In this document: positions 1-7,147 of the stretch, one piece after another
Position numbering within the stretch: the first letter of the stretch is position 1
How the letters are laid out: each line of letters opens with the position of its first letter
Origin: Gammaproteobacteria bacterium
GTDB lineage: Bacteria; Pseudomonadota; Gammaproteobacteria; PS1; Pseudothioglobaceae
Length of the DNA: 10,820 bases
Assembly: GCA_003489145.1 (NCBI GenBank)
Contig: DNJI01000100.1
Span: forward strand, 2,366 to 13,185
Direction: 5' to 3'
Program-made: the position numbers and the translations under genes
Notes under the pieces: model-generated
Database searches by the model: none
What the model was told of the DNA's origin: nothing
What the model saw: only the letters and a program-made list of their open reading frames with translations

Positions 1-318
1 ACAACGAACCACATGAACAATAGCATCGGTTTCGCGAATATTAGTCAAAAACTGGTTGCCCAATCCTTCCCCTTTCGATGCGCCTTCTACCAAGCCGGCA
101 ATGTCGACAAACTCCATGGTAGTGGGCAGGATCTTTTCAGGATTGACGATATCAGCCAGTTGTTGTAGGCGTTTATCATTGATGGGCACGATGCCTACAT
201 TCGGCTCAATTGTACAAAATGGATAGTTAGCAGATTCAATGCCTGCCTGAGTTAGCGCATTAAAAAGGGTTGATTTTCCGACGTTGGGCAGGCCAACAAT
301 ACCACATTTAAATCCCAT
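1..318 (-). CDS. ychF: Ribosome-associated ATPase YchF (OLA1 family), N-terminal part, cut by window edge
   Basis: The first 106 residues are visible; the family is about 363 residues long, so roughly two thirds lies beyond base 1. The P-loop GLPNVGKST is at residues 9-17, the switch I stretch NYPFCTIEPNVG at 31-42 and the G3 motif DIAGL at 72-76. In G3 a hydrophobic residue stands where many GTPases carry the catalytic Gln, which is typical of this HAS-GTPase subgroup. YchF is a cytoplasmic P-loop NTPase that in the characterised homologues prefers ATP and binds ribosomes; its exact cellular role is unsettled. The start ATG (316-318) follows an AAGGA ribosome binding site (325-329) with a 6-base spacer, and that site overlaps the end of pth. 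Only 3 bases separate the pth stop from this start, so the two are almost certainly co-transcribed. The pth-ychF pair is common in gammaproteobacteria. The G4 motif and the TGS domain are not in view. Confidence 0.96.
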   Translation of the reverse strand, partial: MGFKCGIVGLPNVGKSTLFNALTQAGIESANYPFCTIEPNVGIVPINDKRLQQLADIVNPEKILPTTMEFVDIAGLVEGASKGEGLGNQFLTNIRETDAIVHVVRC

Positions 319-321
319 TTT

Positions 322-897
322 TTATCCTTGTGTATGCAATGTTTTCATGGCGGGCTCAATATCGCCTTTAACCACTTGCTCAATAATATTTAACGAATTA
401 ACCAGGGCTGTTTGTATTGGCTCAACCTCTGATTTATTAGGCGTATGCAAAACAAAATCAGCCACTTTTGACCTATCACCCGGGTGACCAATGCCAATTC
501 TTAATCGGTAAAAATCATTACTGTTAAGCGCTTTAATAGTATCTCTAAGGCCGTTATGACCCCCGTGCCCTCCGCTAAATTTGATTCGAGCGACACCGGG
601 GTTGAGATCTAACTCATCATGTGCAATCAGAATTTCATCAGCGTTAATTTGGTAGAATTTGGCAATACTTTGAATTGATTGACCCGAGCGGTTCATATAA
701 GTATTTGGTTTTAGTAGGCGCAGGTTTGACCCCGCAATATTAACTTGCGCTACCTCACCAAAAAACTTGGTTTCTTTTTTGAAAGGACCTGAGTATAAAT
801 GCGCAAGCGCATCACAAAACCAAAAACCAACATTGTGGCGATGAGGCTGATAGTCTTTGCCTGGGTTACCTAGGCCAACAATCAGTTTAATCGCCAT
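322..897 (-). CDS. pth: Peptidyl-tRNA hydrolase
   Basis: This 191-residue protein has the usual length of bacterial Pth. The enzyme cleaves the ester bond of peptidyl-tRNAs that drop off the ribosome, recycling tRNA in the cytoplasm. Family residues are all present and offset by one from E. coli numbering: N11 in GLGNPGKDY, catalytic H21 in RHNVG, N69 in YMNRSGQ, D94 in HDELDL, and N115 in the GGHGGHNGLRD loop at 109-119. The gene starts 16 bases after the rplY stop and ends 3 bases before ychF, which places it in an rplY-pth-ychF unit. The ATG at 895-897 has no clear Shine-Dalgarno sequence (a GAG lies too far upstream), so translation may depend on reading through from rplY. The conserved MAIKLIVGLGNPG opening supports this start. 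No defects are seen. Confidence 0.97.
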   Translation of the reverse strand: MAIKLIVGLGNPGKDYQPHRHNVGFWFCDALAHLYSGPFKKETKFFGEVAQVNIAGSNLRLLKPNTYMNRSGQSIQSIAKFYQINADEILIAHDELDLNPGVARIKFSGGHGGHNGLRDTIKALNSNDFYRLRIGIGHPGDRSKVADFVLHTPNKSEVEPIQTALVNSLNIIEQVVKGDIEPAMKTLHTQG

Positions 898-913
898 AAT
901 GTTTTAGCTCAAA

Positions 914-1594
914 TTAAGAATCTGAATCGTTTTTCTCAGCATCTCCGCCTTCAGCAGACTCATCGCCTTCATCGCCTTCAGCTTCAACAATTTCTTCTTC
1001 GACTTCTTCAGCCATTAGTTTCGCTTCTTGAACAGCAACAACGCTTTGGTCGTGCGCTTCGATATCACCATGTGTGAGCGCAGTAAGGGTTACACCTTCT
1101 GGCATATTAAGGCCAGTTAAGCTAATGTGATCACCGATAGCAAGATTACTAATGTCGACTTCAATGCCATTCGGCATATCTGCTGGTAGACAAGAAACTT
1201 CAACAGCATTAATAAACTGGTTAAGAATAGCGCCTAGACGAATTTCTTCGTTGTCATCAGAGCCAGTAAAGTTCAGTGGAATACTGGTAACAATAGCTTG
1301 CTTCATGTTAATACGTAATAAATCAACATGAGTAACGGTGTTTTTAGCAGGGTGGCGCTGTAAGTCTTTAATAATAACAGGCTCTACTTTTTTATCAATC
1401 GACAAATCTAAAACTGACGTGAATGCATCGTCGTTTTCTAATAGATGTGTGATCTCGTGTATGTTTAGTGAAATTGCACTAGGTTCTTTGCCTGCACCGT
1501 AAACGATAGCAGGTAATTTCTCTTCACGACGCAGGCGGCGGCTCGCACCTTTGCCCTGGTCATCTCTTGTTGTTGCATTAATGATCATGCCCAT
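914..1594 (-). CDS. rplY: 50S ribosomal protein bL25, CTC/TL5 long form
   Basis: This is a 5S rRNA-binding protein of the large ribosomal subunit. At 226 residues it is the long form, with an N-terminal L25 domain (about residues 1-95) and a C-terminal CTC-type beta domain (about 100-190). E. coli has only the first domain, about 94 residues. The N-terminal part carries the family pattern RRLRREEKLPAIVYG near residue 20 and KDLQRHPAKNTVTHVDL at about 76-92. The last 34 residues (193-226) form a very acidic, probably disordered tail rich in Glu, Asp and Gly. Two exact 9-base repeats (961-969 and 970-978) encode part of it. The first ATG (1592-1594) is chosen over a second in-frame ATG two codons later because GGAG at 1602-1605 sits 7 bases from the first but 13 from the second. 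It is the first gene of the downstream unit, after a 141-base gap. Confidence 0.96.
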   Translation of the reverse strand: MGMIINATTRDDQGKGASRRLRREEKLPAIVYGAGKEPSAISLNIHEITHLLENDDAFTSVLDLSIDKKVEPVIIKDLQRHPAKNTVTHVDLLRINMKQAIVTSIPLNFTGSDDNEEIRLGAILNQFINAVEVSCLPADMPNGIEVDISNLAIGDHISLTGLNMPEGVTLTALTHGDIEAHDQSVVAVQEAKLMAEEVEEEIVEAEGDEGDESAEGGDAEKNDSDS

Positions 1595-1601
1595 TTTGAC
1601 T

Positions 1602-1605
1602 CTCC
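1602..1605 (-). promoter_or_regulatory. Ribosome binding site of rplY
   Basis: GGAG on the minus strand lies 7 bases before the ATG at 1592-1594 and 13 bases before the next in-frame ATG, so it favours the first start. The U-rich tract of the leader hairpin ends directly against it. Confidence 0.65.
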
Positions 1606-1637
1606 AAAAAATAAAAAAACACCACCAATTGGGTGTT
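1606..1637 (-). terminator. Hairpin with U-rich tract between ubiB and rplY (terminator or leader attenuator)
   Basis: Read on the minus strand, AACACC (1637-1632) and GGTGTT (1623-1618) form a 6-bp stem with an 8-base loop. It is followed at once by a 12-base tract of T with a single A (1617-1606). This is the shape of an intrinsic terminator, though the stem is short and only half G/C. An alternative shorter pairing (CACC with GGTG) competes with it. It lies about 100 bases after the ubiB stop and abuts the rplY ribosome binding site. Any rplY transcript must therefore either start upstream and carry this hairpin as a leader, or come from read-through of the ubiB operon. Formation and activity are inferred from sequence only. 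Confidence 0.45.
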
Positions 1638-1659
1638 ATATAAACTAAAAATAAAACTA

Positions 1660-1688
1660 ACTATATAAACAATATGCTTTGCGACCAA
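1660..1688 (-). promoter_or_regulatory. Candidate sigma-70-type promoter for rplY-pth-ychF
   Basis: On the minus strand, a TTGGTC element (1688-1683) and a TATAGT element (1665-1660) are separated by 17 bases. The -10 matches the consensus at five of six positions; the -35 matches at only three. Transcription would start near 1650-1655, giving a leader of about 55-60 bases that includes the hairpin at 1606-1637. The surrounding 141-base gap is AT-rich, so chance matches are easy. Confidence 0.3.
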
Positions 1689-1735
1689 ACATATCGAGGT
1701 GATAATTTTACCCGAAAACAGAGCTAAAGAAAACG

Positions 1736-3340
1736 TTATCTAGACTTGATCCAGAACACCAAGCCAACTGCTGCACTGACACCACTAGCCAACCATAAAG
1801 CATTGGTAGCTAAAACACCTGAAAGGATGACCAGTGCCCCTGCAAAAATAGCCGATGTTTGTTTGTTGGCGTTGTCTTTTAGTTGTTTAACAATTGAATC
1901 TGTTTGTTGGGTGTATAGGCCAGACAGGTCTTTCATTTTGTCGAGTTTCTTTAGAGCACTAATGGCTAGTGCCGGCAATTCTGGAATGTCTTTTAACAGT
2001 TGTGGCGCTTGTTCTTTGAGTTTTTCAAATGTGTTTTTCATGCTGTATTTCTCTTTGACTAAGTCTTCTAAAAAAGGTTTTGCTGTTGCCCATAAATCAA
2101 GTTGTGGGTAAAGTTGTCTACCCAACCCTTCAATGTTCAATAAGGTTTTGTCTAATAATAACAGTTGTGGCTGAACAGTGATATCAAAATTTTTCGCCTC
2201 AGCCATCAAGTCCATCAGTACTTGTCCAAAGGAAATCTCACCTAAAGACTTTTCAAACATAGGTTCGCAGATTCTACCGATGGCTTTTTCAAAGGCGGCC
2301 ACATCGGTACTAGCACTTGCCCAGCCTGATTCAATGTAAGCACGGGCCACACCGTGATAATCATGATTAAAGAATGCTAAAAAGATGTCGGCAAGAAAGT
2401 CTTTATCGGTTTCGGTAAGTGTACCCATAATGCCAAAATCAACACCAATATAGTTGCCATCAGCACCGATAAAGATATTGCCAGGGTGCATATCAGCATG
2501 AAAGAAGTTGTGCTTAAATACCTGAGTAAAAAAGATAATGACACCCTCTTCAGCCAACCTTTTAAGGTCGACATTATCAGATTTAAGTTGTGCGATATTG
2601 CCAACGGGCGTGCCGTAAATACGTTCGGTAGTTAAGATGTTTTCGCTACACAAATCCCAGTGTACTTTTGGCACATAGAGCAAGTTTGAATTTTGAAAAT
2701 TTTGTCGTAGTTGTGAGGCGTTGTTAGCCTCATTAAGCATGTTTAGTTCGTTTAAGATAATAGCTTCAAATTCTGCAACAATCTCTAAAGGACGTACTTT
2801 TTCACTCATTGGGTGTCTACTAATCAATCTGGCCAAAGCGTACATCAGTGCAATATCGCGTTTAATGGTTTGATCAATGTTAGGGCGCACCACCTTAACC
2901 ACAACGGCATCGCCATCATGTGTAATGGCAGTGTGCACTTGGGCAATGGAGGCTGAGGCAAGCGGCGATTGGTCAAACTCTTTGAATAATTGCTCTGTGC
3001 TATCGCCCAGAGATTGTTCAATCATGCGTTTGGCTTCGGCCGGATCAAAGGCAGGGCAGCTGTCTTGCAGTTTGGCTAGTTCATCGCCAATATCATCTGG
3101 CAATAAATCTCGTCTGGTAGAAAGTGTTTGCCCAAATTTAATAAAAATTGGTCCTAGTTCTTCTAGTGCTAAACGAATGCGTTCACCACGCGTGTATTGC
3201 TTTACCGGAAAGTAATGCCAGGGGATTAAATATAAAAGTGGCTTAAAGCTTTTTAACAAAGGCGTAGACAGGACTAGGCTGTCTAATCGATAGCGCATTA
3301 AAATACGTGAGATAGCAATAAATCTGACCAAGTTACGCAT
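1736..3340 (-). CDS. ubiB: UbiB, ABC1/ADCK-family atypical kinase-like protein of ubiquinone biosynthesis
   Basis: This 534-residue protein is close in length to E. coli UbiB (546). It belongs to the UbiB/COQ8 atypical kinase-like family, which is needed for ubiquinone synthesis, probably as an ATPase that helps extract or present lipid intermediates at the inner membrane. Family marks in order are KFGQ at residues 68-71, an Ala-rich loop with SASIAQVH at 129-136 replacing the usual Gly-rich loop, K149 in VVVKV, HADMHPGN at 281-288 (putative catalytic D283), and the metal-binding VDFG at 300-303. Residues from about 494 to the end contain two hydrophobic segments, the expected C-terminal membrane anchor. 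It is the last gene of the ubiE-ubiJ-ubiB set, starting 4 bases after the ubiJ stop. An AAGGA lies 11 bases before the ATG, rather far for a ribosome binding site, so coupling to ubiJ is likely. Confidence 0.96.
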   Translation of the reverse strand: MRNLVRFIAISRILMRYRLDSLVLSTPLLKSFKPLLYLIPWHYFPVKQYTRGERIRLALEELGPIFIKFGQTLSTRRDLLPDDIGDELAKLQDSCPAFDPAEAKRMIEQSLGDSTEQLFKEFDQSPLASASIAQVHTAITHDGDAVVVKVVRPNIDQTIKRDIALMYALARLISRHPMSEKVRPLEIVAEFEAIILNELNMLNEANNASQLRQNFQNSNLLYVPKVHWDLCSENILTTERIYGTPVGNIAQLKSDNVDLKRLAEEGVIIFFTQVFKHNFFHADMHPGNIFIGADGNYIGVDFGIMGTLTETDKDFLADIFLAFFNHDYHGVARAYIESGWASASTDVAAFEKAIGRICEPMFEKSLGEISFGQVLMDLMAEAKNFDITVQPQLLLLDKTLLNIEGLGRQLYPQLDLWATAKPFLEDLVKEKYSMKNTFEKLKEQAPQLLKDIPELPALAISALKKLDKMKDLSGLYTQQTDSIVKQLKDNANKQTSAIFAGALVILSGVLATNALWLASGVSAAVGLVFWIKSR

Positions 3341-3344
3341 CTGT

Positions 3345-3845
3345 TTAGGCGTCCTTGTTTTTAAATAATTTAGATTTTGTTGGCGCGATGAGCAAAGTAG
3401 TTAGTTCGTCTTTAAGTGCCTCTAACGGGTTGTCAGACGCTTTAAAACTTTTAGCCAGTTTTCCTATTTGATGGGCAACAATATCACCAGTGTATTTAGA
3501 CAGCACTTCTTCGAAGTCGATGTCAATCTGTTGAAGTAGGTCGACTAATAATTGTGCGGTTTTAACATCACCATGAATGACGATTTTATCTTGTCGAAGC
3601 AATTCGGTTAAATCCTCACCTTGAAATAACGCTAAGAAAACACTAGATTTGAGTTTGATATCGACATCAGCGCCAGCACTTGTGTCTGTGGTGACAAAAA
3701 TACGATCATTGGTACAGACAAAGTTGACGTTGATCGGCAAGTCTTCTAGAGCAAAGTACAATGTTTTTCCATTGAGCGCGCTTAGGTCTGCATTGCCTTG
3801 ATCGATTAAATAGTTTAAGGCTTGTTCAAGCACAAAGTGTTGCAT
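3345..3845 (-). CDS. ubiJ: UbiJ, SCP2-domain accessory factor of ubiquinone biosynthesis
   Basis: This is a 166-residue cytosolic protein with an SCP2-like lipid-binding fold over about residues 10-115. UbiJ is known in E. coli as a lipid-binding accessory factor that, with UbiK, supports a soluble complex of Ubi enzymes. Assignment rests on weak but recognisable SCP2 pattern: hydrophobic beta strands, an LNGKTLYFALEDLP stretch near residue 22, and DIVIHGDVKTAQ-like wording (here DKIVIHGDVKTAQLL, around residue 85). It also rests on its position exactly between ubiE and ubiB, where ubiJ sits in gammaproteobacteria. It is shorter than the E. coli protein (about 200 residues). The C-terminal part is Lys-rich and probably helical. 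Gaps are 5 bases to ubiE and 4 bases to ubiB. A distant AAGG is the only ribosome binding site candidate. Confidence 0.88.
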   Translation of the reverse strand: MQHFVLEQALNYLIDQGNADLSALNGKTLYFALEDLPINVNFVCTNDRIFVTTDTSAGADVDIKLKSSVFLALFQGEDLTELLRQDKIVIHGDVKTAQLLVDLLQQIDIDFEEVLSKYTGDIVAHQIGKLAKSFKASDNPLEALKDELTTLLIAPTKSKLFKNKDA

Positions 3846-3850
3846 GGGGC

Positions 3851-4591
3851 TTAAACCTTAATGCCCTTGTGTAAAGCAACAATGCCGCCCGATAGGTTGT
3901 GATACTCGCAGAAACCAAAACCCGCGTCCAATACCATAGACTTTAGTGTTTCTTGATCAGGGTGTTTGCGAATAGATTCGGCTAAATATTGATAAGATTC
4001 TTCGTCATCAGCAATCATACCACCGAGTTTTGGCATGACGCTGAATGAGTAAAAATCATAGAATTTTTTCAAAAATTCAGAGTCGGTTTTTGAAAACTCT
4101 AAAATTAATAAACAACCACCTGGTTTGAGAATACGATGCATTTCTTTGAGTGCTTGATCTTTATCAGTGACGTTTCGAAGGCCAAAGGCAATACTAACAC
4201 AATCAAAAGTGTTGTCTGCAAATGGAATTTGTTGTGCATTAAGCTGGACAAACTCCACGCCAAAAATACCGTTGTTGATTAGATTCTTTCTGCCTTCGTC
4301 AAGCATGGCGGCGTTAATATCGCTCAGAACAACCTGCCCGGCATCACCAACTTTTTTTCTAAACTCAATGGCCAGATCACCGGTTCCACCCGCAATGTCT
4401 AACACCTTGTCTCCGGCCTTAACATTGCTTGAGGCAATGGTATAGCGCTTCCACAAACGGTGTGCACCAAACGAAAGTACATCGTTCATGAGGTCGTACT
4501 TACTAGCTACCGAGTCAAAAACACCCCTAACCAAGCTTTGCTTGTCGTCAGTGGCAACATCTTTAAAACCAAAATGTGTCGTCTTATTCAT
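3851..4591 (-). CDS. ubiE: UbiE, C-methyltransferase of ubiquinone/menaquinone biosynthesis
   Basis: This 246-residue class I SAM-dependent methyltransferase matches the family length (E. coli 251). It methylates the ring carbon of 2-polyprenyl-6-methoxy-1,4-benzoquinol and, where menaquinone is made, demethylmenaquinol. Visible motifs are the family signature YDLMNDVLSFGAHRLWK at residues 32-48, SAM-binding motif I LDIAGGTGDL at 64-73, the acidic motif II residue D91 in VVLSDIN, FGLRNVTD at 136-143, and LLILEFSK near 160. With ubiJ and ubiB directly downstream and no menaquinone genes in sight, ubiquinone is the likelier product. It starts 12 bases after the citrate synthase stop. No convincing Shine-Dalgarno sequence precedes the ATG at 4589-4591, which is unusual for a gene with a real gap before it. 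Confidence 0.97.
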   Translation of the reverse strand: MNKTTHFGFKDVATDDKQSLVRGVFDSVASKYDLMNDVLSFGAHRLWKRYTIASSNVKAGDKVLDIAGGTGDLAIEFRKKVGDAGQVVLSDINAAMLDEGRKNLINNGIFGVEFVQLNAQQIPFADNTFDCVSIAFGLRNVTDKDQALKEMHRILKPGGCLLILEFSKTDSEFLKKFYDFYSFSVMPKLGGMIADDEESYQYLAESIRKHPDQETLKSMVLDAGFGFCEYHNLSGGIVALHKGIKV

Positions 4592-4603
4592 GCTTGATTT
4601 GAG

Positions 4604-5740
4604 TTATTTACTTGGGTATTTTCTAAAATCTAAACCAGTGTAGATTTGTGTTGGTCTGAAAATACGATTATGGTGTACTTGCTCACGCCAGTGCGCTAAC
4701 CAGCCTGCTGAACGTGCAACCGCAAAGATAGGGGTGAACTGGTCAATCGGCAGGTGTAGTATTTCTGCATACAAAATACCAGAATAGAAGTCAACATTTG
4801 GATAGACGCCTTTAGCAGATAGCAGGTCTTCACAAACGCGTTCTACCTCTAATGCAGTCTCGAAACGCTTAGACAGGGTGATACCTGTTTTGTTAACGTA
4901 TTCTTCAATCATTTTTTGCAAAATAGTGGCGCGAGGGTCTTTGACGCTGTATTCGCGATGCCCCATACCCCAAATCACTTGTTTATTTTTTAGGCGGTTT
5001 TCAATGTAGCCACGTGCATTTTTGGCCTCACCAATCTCGTCTAACATGTTGAGCACGTCTTCATTGGCACCACCGTGTAGCGGTCCAGCTAAAGTACCAA
5101 CAGCTGCCGACATGGCAGCAAATGGGTTGGTTAGCGTAGAGGCGGTCACCATGGCCGAGAAGGTTGAGGCGTTAATGGTGTGTTCGGCGTGCAAAATTAA
5201 GCAAGCATCAAACAGTTTAACAATATCGTCGCTGGGCTCTTTACCGCAAAGCATATGCAAGAAGTTTTGCGCATAGCCCATTGATGGATCGGGCGGTACC
5301 GGGTCGTAACCATTGCGTACGTTTTCCCACATAGAAACCAAGGTGGCTGTGGTTGATAAAATATGGATGAGTGCCACTTGCGTTACATCAGAATCAGGGG
5401 TTGCAGCCTTGGCTTCTGGATAGAAAGTTGCCATTGAAGCGATCGCCATTTGTAACACGTTCATCGGATGGCCCGTTGGTGGCAGTGACCACATCATCGT
5501 GCGGATGTTCGACTTTACGCGATAATGACTTTGCAACAAGCATCTAAACTCTGCAAGCTCTTCTTGGTTTGGTAATTCACCATGTAATAACAGCATTGAA
5601 GCTTCTTCGAAAGAAGAATTTTTGACCAGATCTTCAATGGAATAACCACGATAAGCTAAGATGCCATTTTCACCATCAATCGAAGAAATAGAAGATTCTG
5701 TTGCCGGAACGCCGGCTAAACCGGGGATATATTCAATCAT
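4604..5740 (-). CDS. gltA: Citrate synthase, short dimer-type
   Basis: This enzyme condenses acetyl-CoA with oxaloacetate to give citrate and CoA. It is 378 residues long, shorter than the roughly 430-residue NADH-inhibited hexameric GltA of enterobacteria, and lacks that N-terminal extension. It therefore resembles the short citrate/2-methylcitrate synthase branch found in archaea, Gram-positives and cyanobacteria. Active-site residues are in place: H222 in GPLHGGAN, H261 in GMGHREYSVKDPRA and D317 in NVDFYSG; H187 in AEHTINAST is also conserved. The start is the ATG at 5738-5740, overlapping the erpA stop as ATGA. A TTG nine codons upstream would add a non-family MWLWLIVLS stretch inside erpA. 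No Shine-Dalgarno is visible, so translation is probably coupled to erpA. A methylcitrate synthase role cannot be excluded, but no prp genes are nearby. Confidence 0.93.
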   Translation of the reverse strand: MIEYIPGLAGVPATESSISSIDGENGILAYRGYSIEDLVKNSSFEEASMLLLHGELPNQEELAEFRCLLQSHYRVKSNIRTMMWSLPPTGHPMNVLQMAIASMATFYPEAKAATPDSDVTQVALIHILSTTATLVSMWENVRNGYDPVPPDPSMGYAQNFLHMLCGKEPSDDIVKLFDACLILHAEHTINASTFSAMVTASTLTNPFAAMSAAVGTLAGPLHGGANEDVLNMLDEIGEAKNARGYIENRLKNKQVIWGMGHREYSVKDPRATILQKMIEEYVNKTGITLSKRFETALEVERVCEDLLSAKGVYPNVDFYSGILYAEILHLPIDQFTPIFAVARSAGWLAHWREQVHHNRIFRPTQIYTGLDFRKYPSK

Positions 5741-6090
5741 ACTGAGAACGATGAGCCACAACCACAAGTGGTTTTGGCATTTGGATTATGAATAATAAAG
5801 CGTGAGCCTTGTAAATCTTCAAGGTAGTCAACCGTTGCGCCAATTAAATATTGGTAACTCATTGGATCGACCACAAGGCGCACACCATTGTTATCAACTG
5901 TTGAGTCACCTTCTTTGTATTTTTCATCAAAAGTGAAGCCGTAAGAAAAACCAGAACAACCGCCACCCGTAATGTAGACGCGTAGTTTTAGCTCGTCATT
6001 TTTTTCTTCAACAATTAAGTCAGCTACTTTTTTAGCAGCAGAGTCGCTAAAAATAATATCAGCTTCTTCTAAAGCTTGTGCTGTTTCCAT
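5737..6090 (-). CDS. erpA: Iron-sulfur cluster insertion protein ErpA (A-type carrier)
   Basis: This 117-residue A-type carrier receives Fe-S clusters from a scaffold and passes them to apo-proteins. The E. coli protein serves the isoprenoid enzymes IspG and IspH and respiratory enzymes. The three cluster-binding cysteines are present: C45 in GGGCSGF, and C109 and C111 in TTCGCGSSF at the C terminus. ErpA is preferred over IscA, SufA or NfuA because of the N-terminal IIFSDSAAKKVADLI wording and its place next to argC, an arrangement I recall from pseudomonads; no isc or suf genes are in view. A strong AAAGGAG site lies 6 bases from the ATG and overlaps the argC stop. This is one of the best ribosome binding sites in the operon. 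The stop codon overlaps the citrate synthase start by 4 bases. Confidence 0.93.
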   Translation of the reverse strand: METAQALEEADIIFSDSAAKKVADLIVEEKNDELKLRVYITGGGCSGFSYGFTFDEKYKEGDSTVDNNGVRLVVDPMSYQYLIGATVDYLEDLQGSRFIIHNPNAKTTCGCGSSFSV

Positions 6091-6101
6091 ATTTATCTCC
6101 T

Positions 6102-7133
6102 TTAAGGCAGTAAGCCGATTTGCTCTAGGCCTAGTCCTTCATCTATATCGAACATAATGTTCATGTTTTGTATTGCTTGTCCTGCCGCGCCCTTAATCAA
6201 ATTATCAATCACGGATGTCACCACTAGCTTACCACCCACTGCTTTTTGTGCGGCAATCTGACAGAAGTTGCTTGATTTAACATTGCGCGTTTCAGGCACA
6301 ACGCCTGCGCCAAGGACAGTCACAAAGTGCTCGTCTTTATAGGCGGCTTCAAGTATTGATTGTACATCAACGTTAGCATCTAATAAGTCCACATAAATTG
6401 TGGATTCCATGCCACGAATCATTGGCACCAAGTGTGGAACAAAAGTTAAACCAATAGGCTTACCGCCGGCTAACAGGCTTAATTCTTGTTTGATTTCTGG
6501 GTAGTGACGATGGCCACTGACGCCATAAGCTTTAACAGACTCACTGGTCTCACATAGTAGCATTGCTTGGTTTGCGCCACGACCTGCGCCACTCACACCT
6601 GTTTTGGAATCAACAACAATGTTTGATAAGTCGATTAAGTTCTTTTCAATCAGTGGCTTAAGCGCCAATAGAACGGTGGTCGGGAAACAACCCGGATTGC
6701 CAATTAATTGCGCCTCTTTAATTTGCTCGCGATTGATTTCAGAAAGTCCATACACTGACGATGCAAGCAGATCATCTTGGAAATTTTCCAAACCGTACCA
6801 CTGTGCATATTCGTCTTTATCGCGCAAACGGAAGTCTGGGCCTAAATCAATCACTTTAATGCCTTTGTCGATAAAAGTGCCCGCTGTTTCCATTGCAACA
6901 CCATGTGGCGTTGCAAAAAAGACCACATCACACTTATCTAAGATCACATCATTGGGTGCTGTGAAGGCTAAATCTGTCTGCCCTGCTAAAGACGGAAAAA
7001 ATTCACCAACAAGTTGCCCCGCTTCTGAACGAGAGCTGATAGCAATCACTTCTACTTGTGCATGGTTGTGCAATAGTCGAAGGAGCTCAACACCGGTATA
7101 ACCCGTGCCACCAATAATGCCTGCTTTAATCAT
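6102..7133 (-). CDS. argC: N-acetyl-gamma-glutamyl-phosphate reductase
   Basis: This NADPH-dependent enzyme reduces N-acetylglutamyl 5-phosphate to the semialdehyde, the third step of arginine (ornithine) synthesis. With the start chosen here it is 343 residues, the normal length. The N-terminal Rossmann motif GIIGGTGYTG opens the protein, the catalytic cysteine is C149 in GNPGCFPT, and the catalytic histidine lies in the SGHRHYPEI stretch near residue 212. The gene follows accC closely and ends 11 bases before erpA. Two in-frame ATGs exist, at 7137-7139 and 7131-7133. The second is preferred because AAAGAG (7142-7147) is 8 bases from it but only 2 bases from the first, and MIKAGIIGG is a typical opening. 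No other arginine gene is in the window. Confidence 0.96.
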   Translation of the reverse strand: MIKAGIIGGTGYTGVELLRLLHNHAQVEVIAISSRSEAGQLVGEFFPSLAGQTDLAFTAPNDVILDKCDVVFFATPHGVAMETAGTFIDKGIKVIDLGPDFRLRDKDEYAQWYGLENFQDDLLASSVYGLSEINREQIKEAQLIGNPGCFPTTVLLALKPLIEKNLIDLSNIVVDSKTGVSGAGRGANQAMLLCETSESVKAYGVSGHRHYPEIKQELSLLAGGKPIGLTFVPHLVPMIRGMESTIYVDLLDANVDVQSILEAAYKDEHFVTVLGAGVVPETRNVKSSNFCQIAAQKAVGGKLVVTSVIDNLIKGAAGQAIQNMNIMFDIDEGLGLEQIGLLP

Positions 7134-7141
7134 AGTCATTG

Positions 7142-7147
7142 CTCTTT
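7142..7147 (-). promoter_or_regulatory. Ribosome binding site deciding the argC start
   Basis: AAAGAG on the minus strand overlaps the accC stop codon. It lies 8 bases before the ATG at 7131-7133 and only 2 bases before the ATG at 7137-7139, so the inner ATG is the more likely start. Confidence 0.5.

Noticed and set aside
284..487. 67-residue plus-strand frame across the pth-ychF junction
   Set aside because: It is antisense to two well-supported genes and has no family resemblance.
1746..2111. 121-residue plus-strand open frame antisense to ubiB
   Set aside because: It has no recognisable family, lies wholly inside ubiB, and its composition mirrors the opposite strand of a well-supported gene.
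5738..5767. Upstream TTG start extending citrate synthase by nine residues (MWLWLIVLS)
   Set aside because: The extension lies within the conserved Cys-containing end of erpA, is not citrate synthase-like, and the inner ATG gives a classic ATGA overlap.
6604..7101. 165-residue plus-strand open frame antisense to argC
   Set aside because: It is Ser/Lys-rich without domain pattern and fully covered by argC on the other strand, so it is a shadow frame.
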